NCBI RefSeq assembly: GCF_047675955.1
Contig: NC_132925.1
Coordinates: 20,670,688-20,734,687 of the forward strand
Reading direction: 5' to 3'
From: Chlorocebus sabaeus
Taxonomy: Eukaryota; Chordata; Mammalia; Primates; Cercopithecidae
Length of the DNA: 64,000 bases
Part shown: positions 42,544 to 54,500 of the stretch, one piece after another
Layout: the number at the start of each line of letters is the position of its first letter
Numbering within the stretch: position 1 is the first letter of the stretch
Translations under genes and position numbers: made by a program
Notes under the pieces: model-generated
Database searches by the model: none
Seen by the model: only the letters and a program-made list of their open reading frames with translations
What the model was told of the DNA's origin: nothing

Positions 42544-45500
42544 AGATGGAGTTTTGCTCTGTTACCCAGGCTGGAGTGCAGTGACGTGATCTCGGCTCAC
42601 TGCAACCTCCACCTCCTGGGGTTCAAGCAATTCTCTGCCTCAGCCTCCTGAGTAGCTAGATTACAGGCACCCACCACCATGCCCAGCTAATTGTTGTATT
42701 TTTAGTAGAGACAGGGTTTCACCATCTTGGCCAGGCTGGTCTTGAACTCCTGACCTCATGATCCACCCACCTCGGCCTCCCAAAGTGCTAGGATTACAGG
42801 TGTGAGCCACTGTGCCCAGCAAAGTAAGACATCTTTTTATCAATTGTCCAGTTAGACTGTCTCCTCTGGTTGGTCTCTACTTGTGTCTCTTCCTTCTGAT
42901 TTTATTCTTCCCACCCTTCTACTCATCCCTGTGTCTTGGTGATTTCAAGGCTCCATTTCTTCTTAATCTATATTTCCCTTCTCCAAATATTCACACACTA
43001 AGCATATCTTGTTGATAGCACTCCAAAACCAGTCTCATATTTGCACAGATACTGCCCCATACCATCTTTTACTTTATTTACAAAGGAAAGGCTTCTGTTC
43101 TCAACTGTCTCACAGGTCTGAGGATCAAAATGCATCTCTGACATCTGATGTATACCCCAAATGTGCTAATATGATTGGGAGGATATCTAAGGCACTTAAT
43201 GTTTGTTGACTTGAGCTGAATATGTCTAATTTTTCTAAAGAAGTTTTATTTTTAAGAGATAAATGGAAGTTAATAAAATGGACAGTGCCAGAGAAGACTG
43301 CACAAAGGAAGCATGAGGCATTCAGTTGCTTCACAGATCTCCTAACAGTGTTTCTCTTACAGTTTCACAGTGGGATCTGCCGCTGACCATGAGTTGTAGC
43401 TTCCCTCTCACAGGGGCCTATTGGTTACTCCCAACCACTGGAATCACTCTTAAGACCATGCTGGCTTAGGCTGCAGGGACTCTTTAAACCAGGAACACAT
43501 GGTTTACCTGGTTTAGATTCAGGTACTTCAGGATGTGGTGTGGTTTTTGTTCTGAGACGTGGACGACGTGTCCGTTGTGACGTTTTGGAAGCTGAAGGAA
43601 GAAGTTCTTGGGTTACTACATAACTACACTATCTATGATTCTAGAAGCTGTGCGAGGTAAAAAACATGACTTTCTACTGCTTGATAGGTGTTTGCCTTTT
43701 AGTTTGAGATTTATGTCACATACGTTCCTCCTTATAGATCTTTTATCATAGAAAGTTCCTTAAGACAAAAATCACTTTTTAATTTGAGAAATAAAGATTA
43801 GAAATTTTAATGAAAATCTCATAGGGTAGCTTTACTGGGTACCAAAAAGGTTAAGTACTATTGTGAAATTTTAACAGATAATGAAGGACAGTTCCACTAA
43901 ATCTGAGATTTACAACTTAGTCTTTCAATTTTTGGCACATATTCTATAGAGCTATTAAAATCTGAATATATTGTGACCTTACTAGAGACAAAACAATAAA
44001 TTTCTACGCAAATAGAAAAAAGGGTAGAAATTTAGGTGCAAAATGGGTCCTCTTTGCTTTATAAGAGTTAATAGCTTTATCTGTCCAGGTAGGAGTTAGA
44101 AACCCACTAACATGTTTGAAACACAGCTTTATCACAAACACTGTTTAAACAAAACACAGAATAACATGACAATTCAAGCAGGCCATATGGCAAATAAATG
44201 TCTTCCTGTAGATTCATGCATAACTGCTTCTCTTAAAAGCAACAGTTAAGAGTCTTCATAATTTTAAGAAGAGTTGAATGGCCATCAAGAATGACACTGT
44301 TGTCACATGAAACAAATTGAAACTCTAGGTTTGACAATAAGCAAAAGCAGCTTTTCGAAAACACTGTATATCAACATTACCTAATGTTGTTGAGGCCTCA
44401 GGTCTAAGAGTGACAGGTTCTAGGACTGTAGCAGGAACTGACCAAAACAACACGTAAATCAAAGAGATTTTTAAACATATGAGAAGTTAGAATACTCACA
44501 TGCAAACAAATTTTACTAGTATGTCAATTCTTCCGGAGAAACAAAGAAAAAAATTAACTTCTTAACTGAGGGGAAGAATGCGTGTTTGTTCATTGATGAT
44601 TTGGCCAAACTACAGGTATGGGGAGTCCCAGGCTTAGCTTTTGAACTATGTTGAGGAGCTTAAAGAAGTCAACATGAAATTCTATTAGGTTTTTAACCAA
44701 TGAATTGATATGAAAACTGCACTGGAAAACATTTTAATGCATTTATCTCACATATACTTAGAAATTATCTTAAAAGATACAATTACTCTGTACTTCTGAA
44801 CATGAGCACTTATTACGTATAAGTAAACATGGATAAAAGAGACAGTTCATATGTTTGAAACCGATATAAAAAATTAATCATTGAAGTGGACTATGTTCAT
44901 CTTGCCAGGAACTCATCTATAGACAGAGTTTGAGATCTCTGTCCAAGCCATGACACTTACTAAGAGAACAGGGTGGTCACTCAACCTGCAATAACTGGTA
45001 GAGCATCTGTCTGCTGTCAGCCCAGAATAAAGGGAAATCAAAGGCTTTTGATGTCTCTGTATCTTCATCTGGCTTGATGTACCCTTCCAAATGCACCATC
45101 ATCAACAGTCATATATGACCATCTAGAAGGAATCCATCTAGACTGGACTGCCTTTCTAGCTGACCCAACACATGTGGTCCTTCTGCTCTAGTTCATTCTT
45201 CCCTCCATTCGTCCAAATCCTCAGTGGGCCCAAGGTCCAAGTCCAGCCCACCTCGATCTTTTCTTTTGAGCTAAAGCATAAAGATCATCACTTTATGTTT
45301 GTGTCAGGCAAGCTTATCTTCAACTCCACTCCTTCTGCAGTAAAATAACCCTCCTACAGCTGACATATCACCTATGCATGGTTGCCAATGTGGGAACGGG
45401 AATATGCAAGGCACTTAAAATTACATTTACTTGAACTGAATATGTTGGCTCTGCTAAAGAAGTTCTACTTTTAAGATGTGAATGGAATTTGACAGTAAGA

Positions 45501-48500
45501 AATATACTAATTATGTGGTTTCAAAGAAAAGTCTCACATAGAAATAATAAGATATGCTGGCACCAGTTGGGTCTCAGCCACACATTATTCTCCTTGAATG
45601 CTGAGCAGAGGAGATGGTACTGATGATGCCTCATGCCCTTGTGCTTAGGGAGAATAAGACCTGTTGCTGCTCAGCATTGGCACTGCTTCAGTCCCCACTG
45701 CCACAGGCTGCCAGGGATCACCCTTAAACCAAGGAATCACAGATTTACCGGGTTTGGTCTCAGGTGCCTGAGGGCTCGGTGTAGTTTTAGGTCTGGGACG
45801 TGGAGGGCGGGTTCTTTTTGATGTTTTGGTAGCTGAAGGAAGAAAAAGCCTTGTGTTACTCTAGGTCTTAAGATTCTGGATACTGAGGAAAGGTTTTTCC
45901 AAAACTTGTCAGATCTCCTAAAGTTCCAGGAACTTTAGTTGTTTTCAGTTTTAGTTTTTCATTCCTTTTATAACGATGTGTCATTTTATCATTGATGGTA
46001 TTTTTCAGGCAAATTCATGTATACAGTCAAGTTGCTCACCCACGGAGCGAAGATTAGCACTTGTATTGAGAAACTTACAGAACTTCCTCACTGGTAAAAA
46101 AAAAAATGATTGGGGCAGAGTATTCAATGAGACAGGATAGGAAGTTAGGGTCACATTAAGGAATAGGTTTATAATTTAAGATTTCAGACTTCAGTAATTC
46201 CCTAATTGTCAAACTAGTAATAAAACATATCATTACTTAAAGCACCAATAAGGAAAGAAACATACTGGGTATTTTTTTTTTTAAATCTAGAAACTCAGAT
46301 GTGCAAAGGAGAGTAAGAGTAGGCATTATTGCCAATCAGTTTAGATAAGAAATAGATCCCAATTTGTTTTAAACTCAATGTTAATATAGAACTCTGTTAA
46401 ATGAAGCATGAGATGATATGATAATTTCAAATGTGCCACATGGCAGGTAAATATTTTGAGTTAAGCTCATGCCTGGCTCTCATAAAAACAACATGAAACT
46501 TGTTTTTAGGAGGCTTCAGTATTCTTCAGATGATAGAAATAGTTGAATGGTCACAGGCAGTGATGTTTGCTGTTTCATCAAGGAAGACATGGTGTTATAG
46601 GGATGAAGACTGAATGGACTGTGCAACAAGCAGCAAAAGCACTTGGCAAACAGCCAGGTAATGGCAGGGTTGTTACCTAAGGTTGTTGCAGGGGTCTCAG
46701 TTCTAAAAGTAACAGGTTCAAGGTCTGTAACAGGAACTGAAGTAATAAAATAAACAAAAGAGATTGTAAAAAATATGTGGGAGCTATAGTATTCACATCA
46801 AAATGTATCTTGCTTGTGTAACACTGCCTCTGGGATAATTAAACATTTCTGGGAAGGGCATTAGGACTGAATTATATTTCCACCCCCGAACCCCAACACA
46901 CCAAATTCATAATGTTGAAGCCCTAATCCTCATAGTGAGGCCTTCAAAGGGATGATTCAGGTTAAATGAGGTCATAAGGGCGGGACTCTACTTCAACACG
47001 ACTGATGGACGCATACGAAAAAGAGACATGAGTTGCACACACAGAGAAAAGGCTGTGTGAGGATACAGTGAGAAGGCGGCCATCCGCAAGACAAGGAGAG
47101 AGGCCTCAAGAGAAACCACGCTTGTAGATACATTGATCTTGGACTTACAACCTCCAGAGTTGTGAGAAATAGACTTCTGTTATTTAAGCCTCCTAATCTC
47201 TAGTGCTTTGTAATGGCAGCCCTTTTTCTTTTCTTTTTTTTTTTTTTCTGAGACGGAGTCTCGCTCTGTCGCTCAGGCTGGAGTGCAGTGGCCGGATCTC
47301 TGCTCACTGCAAGCTCCGCCTCCCGGGTTCGCGCAATTCTCCTGCCTCAGCTTCCCGAGCAGCTGGGACTACAGGCGCCCGCCACCTCGCCCGGCTTATT
47401 TTTTTTGTATTTTTAGTAGAGACGGGGTTTCACCGTGTTAGCCAGGATGGTCTCGATCTCCTGACCTCGTGATCCGCCCGTCTCGGCCTCCCAAAGTGCT
47501 GGGATTACAGGCTTGAGCCACCGCGCCCGGCCGGCAGCCCTTTTTCAAATGGAAATTGTGTTTTTTTTTTTTTTTTTTTGTCTAGACTTGGCCAAACTAT
47601 ACCAAGTACACCATCTCATGAGATGGTCATCATCTTCGGTCTCTCTTTAGCACTACATGAGGCAAAGAATTTGTCTAGTTATGGTGTTTATCTGAATATA
47701 ATATGGAAGACTTTAGGAGGTTTTAAGGCATTTATTTAAATATGTTTCTAATAATTCTCAAGAAGCTCATGAAAAACTAATTTGCACTTTAGTGGATGCT
47801 GAAGAGAACATGTACTATATGTTTATCAAATTATGGTTGCAGAAAAATTGATGAAATATCCAAATGGTCATCACACAAATAACTAAAAATGACTGATAAT
47901 CTTGCTGGGAACTCCACTTTGGAAAGAACTTTTCACTTCTGTCCAAACAATAGCACTGCAGTGGCTGCGTAAGGGGTGGCCACTCAGTCTGTGGCATCCA
48001 GTAAATCACTATCCACACTTAGCAGAGGGAAAACATGATCTAGTGTGGAAGAAAGATTTTTGATGCTCATGAGAACAATGTCAGGCTCAATGAGTGAGAC
48101 ATTCAAGCCCTCCTTCCACTTTCCACGGCGTCATCCAAATGCAGAATTACCAACAAAAATGTTTTGGCTGACCCTAGAAGCAGGATCTCTGCCTCTTCTG
48201 GTTGCCTCTATTTATATCCAATTTTTTCATCTTTGTTCATTCTCACCTTCCTATTTGTGCAAATTGTGATGTGACTTCAAGGCGCAAATTCTTTCCTGCC
48301 TCTGTTGACACCCAAATTCATTTTTTACTTTAAGACCCTATAATAACTCTAACACTTAACATTTATATTCCCAAGAAAAATCTTTAATTTGCAAAAACAC
48401 CCTGGCTTATTCTCATTCTCTAAGCTTTTCATGTGGGAAGTTTTTGTGTTTAGCCTGCAGACTGCGAAGTAAAACATGTCTCCTACTACAGAAACGGAAG

Positions 48501-51500
48501 ATCCTGCAGGTCTCTTCTAAACTGACTCCTTGTCAACCATCAGGGGGTAACAACCCTCTGGACTCCCTCACTAAGGGGTATGTGAATCTGTTATTTCTAT
48601 CAGTGACAGGCTCCTAAGCTCCATAAACCAAAGACCCTATATTTATCTGGTATAGTCTCAAGAGTAGCCATACACAGAGTGGTATTAAGTTTGTGCTGTG
48701 AGTGATATGTTCAATGGGAGGTTTTTGGAGATAGAAAAAGATAAACTTTAGTTATTTTAAATCTTATGCTTCTGCACATTGTAGGCTTAAAAAAATCTTT
48801 AGCTTTTCCAAAGCTTGGTAGATTTTCCTGAGCTTCAGAAAATATATTTTTCTAATGCAAAAATTTTGCTCCTACTATACTTTATCTTCTGTTATTTAAG
48901 ATACTTCAATAACAAATTTGCAAATATGCAAATTTGACAGATTAAAGCTATTAATTCAGATACTTAGGATTAATATGCTTATCACATTCTAGAGTGCCCT
49001 GCCTGGATTAAAAAGGTTATAAATCATCCAGATTATGATGGAGACTAGGGGGAATTCAATTTATACTAAGGATGGGTTTTATTATTTAAATCTACTAGCC
49101 TTGATCACATTATGTTAGATAATTCACTAAAAATATTACTCATACATTAACAAAATAACAAAAATAACAGGCAGATTAAAAAGGTAGATGTTTGGGAATG
49201 GTTGTAAACGGGATAAAAAAGCAAAAATATAAACCCCAATAAAGGAAAAAAATAAAGAGGGAGGTGTACAAGGGATGTATAAAGAAACTTCTGTGTTACA
49301 GCCTGGTTAGCATAGATCAGGTCAGAACCTCGCGAGAATATATGAAATCTCCCTTCATAGAGAACTCTGGTTAAGCCAAAACCAAAATGATACGATAAAC
49401 ATTTTAAGTTATAAAGCAGGAAAGATCCCAAACTAGATTCAGACATAGCTCTCTTATGAGCAAGAGGCAACTTGTTTCATGCATGTTCAACCGTTACAAA
49501 ATCAAAAATGTAATTGAATGGCAATATAAAGTAGAGTAAGCTGGACAGTGAGCAGAACAAGCACTTGCTGAAGATCAGAAAGCAGCGTTACCGAATGTTG
49601 TCCCTGGAACCTCTTTTATAGGAGAAACTGGTTCAAAGATTGTAGCAGGAACTGGCCAATAAAAAAAACAAAACAAAAAACACCAACAAAACATTAAAAA
49701 TTTATAAAAACTCAGAACATTCAAAAAGAATTTTACCAGGTCATGATGCATCTGTCCAGAGCACAAAGCAAACACAATCAGCCTCCTGAGCTCAGAGAAA
49801 GGGGCACCTGTGTCCTTGGCTACCAATTCATCTCTTAGGAGGAATGGTCATTTACTTTGTAGTCAGATAATTCAGATAATGGTCCATGTGAAGTGTCCCA
49901 GGAGTTTTTCTCATTCTTTAGTGATCTGAACCAAACTAATAGAGCACAGTAGACCATACGCATTTTGCTGAAAACTCATCTTTGGAACAAGACCACGAGC
50001 TTTGTCCAATGTGAGTACTTAAGCGGACAAGAAGAGGGCCAGCCCCTCAGTCTGTGGTATACAGTTGGGCAACACCCAGAGAAAGCCTGACTGCACAGGG
50101 ATGCAGATGATTCCTCCATAAAATCCAAACTCCTCAGGCCAGCGTTCAAGACCCCTTCTCACTTAGCTGCAGACACCTCAATGAAATGTTCTCATCAACA
50201 CCTAGAAGCCTGACAGCCTCTGGCAGTCAGAGAAACTGCCTCCTCAGGCTTGTTTCCATACATTCCCTGCCTTTCTGAATTTCTCCATTACTCTTCCCCC
50301 AGAATGATTTTCCCCTGAGAATGATTTTTCTGTTTTTAAGTGGTTGTAAAAAAGAGGAAGAAAATACTACAGGGACTATACGGCCCAGAAAGCCTAGGAA
50401 ATTTACTATCTGGCTCTGTCTAGAAAATGTTTGCCAACTCCTGCCTTAGATCCTTATTTGTGACTTACATGACTCCTATAGTTACCAAGAAATAATCTCC
50501 CACTTGCACGAACATATGCTCCTTCTCTAGCTGTTTCACTTTATCATACATTCAACGTTGAAGGGATGAAGATAATTGAATGAGAAGTGAATTAAATAGA
50601 CGTTGAGAGAAAAGCATAAGGAATTTGGCTACCACATCATCTCCCCAGCCCTGTTCCTCATTGCCTGGTCTGATGTGGAACCAGCTGCTGACCCTGCCTG
50701 GCTACTTCATTCTCTTTGCGTCCCACTGGGGTGGGCTGCTAGGATTCCTCAAGCATGACCTACAAATTTACCCAGTTCAGTCTGAAGCTCTTCGGGACTC
50801 GGTGTGGTTTTAGGTTTGGGATGTGGACGACGAGTTCGTTGAGGCACTTTGGGAGCTAAAGGAAGAAAACTTCAGGTTAATACAATGTGTTTGGTTCCAG
50901 AAGCTGTGGATAAGATTATATTTGTTATAATTTCTTGACTTCCAAGAAATGTTTCTTTTGGGTTTGAAATATTTGCCCCTATTTCAATAAGCTGTCTCTT
51001 TCTATCATGTAGTTTTTTCTGAAGAACAAAAATCACATAGAAATATGAGGTTACTGATGATATTTCAAGGAGCTTCTCACAGGGATTCCTGAATGAAAAA
51101 CAAGTTCTAAAACCTTGCTGAGTTATGGCAGTGATGAGGGCAGATATAGGGTGATTTTATATTTGTGATGGTGCTTATAATTTAAATTTACCAGCCTTGG
51201 GCATATTTTACTCTTTACTTGGGAAAATTTTACTCTTTACTGAAACAAGAACACATTCTTACCCCGAATGCCCCCCCCCCCCAAAAAAAAAAGAAAAAAA
51301 AAGAAAAAAGAAAAAAGAAAAAAAAAATCATCATGATGCAGACAGTAAAAATGTAGAAATTTAGATCTGCAAGAGAACTCTGTCACACCGTAATAGCTAT
51401 GCCGATTTACTCAGCCCAGATCAGGGACAGACACCTTCACCCCCAGCCTCCAGTGATTATATTTGAAACTCAGTAACAAAGAATGTGGTTAAAATGTTAT

Positions 51501-54500
51501 GTGGGAGGAAGATGTGGGGAATTCAAAGTCATCACATTGCAGATATATAAACCGACCATAAGTTCATGCTTGGCTCTCTTACCAACAAGAAATTGTTTTA
51601 ATACTCTTATATATTTTAAGAAGTAATTGAATGATAGAGGATGACACAGAAGCCTTGTGAAGTGAGAGAAGCTGTGGTTATGATGGTGATGAATAGGTTG
51701 GAAATGAGCAGGAGAGGCAGATGTTGATGGACATAACGTGCTATTACCTACTGTTGTCCCTGGAGCCTCAGTTCTAAGAACTGGTTCGAGGATTGTGGCA
51801 GGAACTGATCAAAAGTAATAAAAGAAACCAAAGAGATTTTGTGAATGCATGAAATGTCAGAACATTCATCTTACCACTGAACATCAGATTTCTAAGGCTG
51901 CAAAATTAATTCTTAATATCATAACTCAAAAGAAAGTGGATGCATTTTTTTTTCCTTTGAATATTTCTCCAAACTGTAATCAGGTACTCATTTGACTCAG
52001 AAGATAGTCAGCAACAGCCTTTGGATTTTGCTGAGCATCTCACTGAGGTCAACAGTAAGATCTTGTTGTTGGTTAACCATCTGATTCTAATGAACACTAG
52101 AAAATCTGGCTAGCCATTTTCTTAGAAAAAGATATGGTAAAGACTAGAACTTTGTGGAAGCCAAAAAACCAAAGACCACTCATTATAAGCAGTAATCAAT
52201 AATGACAGATAGAACATTTACATTTGAAAGCAAACACAGTGTAGCAGAGAGTCCCTATGGTGATCCCCAGTGGTTTCTTTCTCAGGTGTTAACACCTTTG
52301 TGTCATCTCTTCCCCTTGAGTATGTGCTGGATCCCTGACAACTTTTTAACCAATAAAATAAGGCAAAGGTGATGAGTGTCACTCTGTTGAATAGGTGCAT
52401 GTGCTGGGAGTGTGTCTGCCATGCTAGCACAAGGGAGAGACAGGGAGGGAGAGACGGACAGGGAGGGAGAGATGGACAGAGAAGGAGAGAGGGAGAGGAT
52501 GGATTATATAAAGGTGTTAACCCCAGGAGCAGGGAATCATTGGGAGGTTGCCCTAGAGTTTGTGCACCACACATACTAACAGCCAAAAGGAAGCTGAGAC
52601 TATACTCATTAAGAGACTAAGTCTGTAGTAAACACAGCTGTACTTAAGTAGCTGAAGAACCAACTCTCAGTTTTTGGTATCATTGGGCTGGGTATCTTCA
52701 GTTCTAAGAACAGAAAAAGCATGATCCTGTGCAGAAGTAGGAATCATTGAACCCCCCTAGATCAAATTTAAGCTCTTGAGTAGACATCACAGCCCCCCAA
52801 GAGCAGACATCCCATCCCCCTTTAATTCATCACTGAACAGGAGGGTATCAACGAGTTATCCCCTGTCTGGTGAGCCAGCTTCAACACATTCCCTGCTTAA
52901 CAGCCTCTGTTCCCTCATCCCTCTACTCATCCAGTTTCTATGCTGGTTTCTAATTATCCTGGACATTTTCCTCCTCTAAATATTTGCCATGCTTCTAGGA
53001 GGTGGCATTTATACCATATAAGAAATTATATTTGCATAAACATGCTGCCTCATATTCATTTCTAACTGGTTATGCATGAAGAACTTTTGTTTACAACTAC
53101 AGTGTAAACTGGGAAAGAAAACATTCTTCCCACTTCTGATGTATGGACTAATATGGCTTTGGGGAATTAGAAGGGACTTAATAAAAGTAGTTGATTTAAA
53201 TGATTGTGCTGGCTCAATACTGAGCAGCTTTATCTTGAAGACAGGAATGAAATAAAAGAGCGAGAAGAGTAAATAATCATCAACAGAGAAGATCCCTACA
53301 AAGGAAGCAAGAGGTGCTAAGCTATTCATGTTCTCCTCACTAACCGGTAGCTTTCACTCTGAAGAGATATATAGGGCATGACACAATAGATTATGTGTAC
53401 ATAGAACTTACAGTCCCAATCATGGTAGACTGCTTGGATTCTATAAAACAGAAACTACATATTTACCCAGTTTAGTCTGAGGTACTTCTGGATGGGGCGT
53501 GGTTTTAGGTTTGGGATGTGGACGACGGGTTCTTTTTGTTGTTGTTGGAGCTGAAGGAAGAAAATTTAGGATTAATATGGTGCTGATGGCTCCATTCACT
53601 GTGAATAGGATGACATAACTCTAAGTTTTAAAATACTTGTTAGAGTTTGAGTTGAGAGAACTTTGTCACTTTGGCTTGAAATTTTCTCCCTCAGATTCTT
53701 AATAGGTTTTCTTTGATAACTGAAAGTTCTTCAGAGACAAGAATTATACATATAATTATGTTTAAGAAAGAAACATTAGAAACTATCATTATTTTCTCGA
53801 AAGTGTCCCTAATCCAAATCACTGCTTAACTCTGAATGGTGTGAGAAAGGTTCTAACCAACCCTACACTATTCACTTATAATTTAAGATAACTGGGACAA
53901 ATTTTCCACTTGGTAATTTACTAGACTAAGTATATAAAATTCACAGGAACATCAATAAAGCAAAAAAAAATTATATAGAACTTGAAAAACAGAAAGGTGC
54001 ATAAAGAAACTGCATAATATCATCATTTGATACTGTGTTGCTGCTCTAAATAAGGAATATATGGGGAATTGTAGTTGGATCTTGGCTCTAAGAGTATAGT
54101 TCAGAGACTCAGACGTGACACAATTTCAAACTGGGCTATGGAGCAGATAGCTGTCTTGAATTAAGTCCTTGCATATTTCTGTTAAAAAGAAAGCTTTCCA
54201 TATTTTAAGATGAATACTGTAATGAGATGACAACAAAAGATGGTACTATTGCCTATACAGCACCATAACGAAATCTGACAATGAGTAAGAAAAAGCACTT
54301 GCTGAAGGACATAGAGAGTCATTACCTGAAGATGTCCCAGGAGTAATAGGTCCAAAGTCTGTAGCAAGAAATGATCAAAAGCAATTTTAAACAGAAATAA
54401 ATGTTAAACACACGAGAAAAGCCATCATTCTCTTGAAAAGTGAACTTTACCATTATAGCATTGGTTCTATAGCCACAAAGCAAACATTTTGAAGTTCTCA

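Noticed and set aside
52218..52620. Open frames on both strands with repeated PSLPPC or GRDGQ motifs
   Set aside because: Produced by the GA-rich minisatellite.
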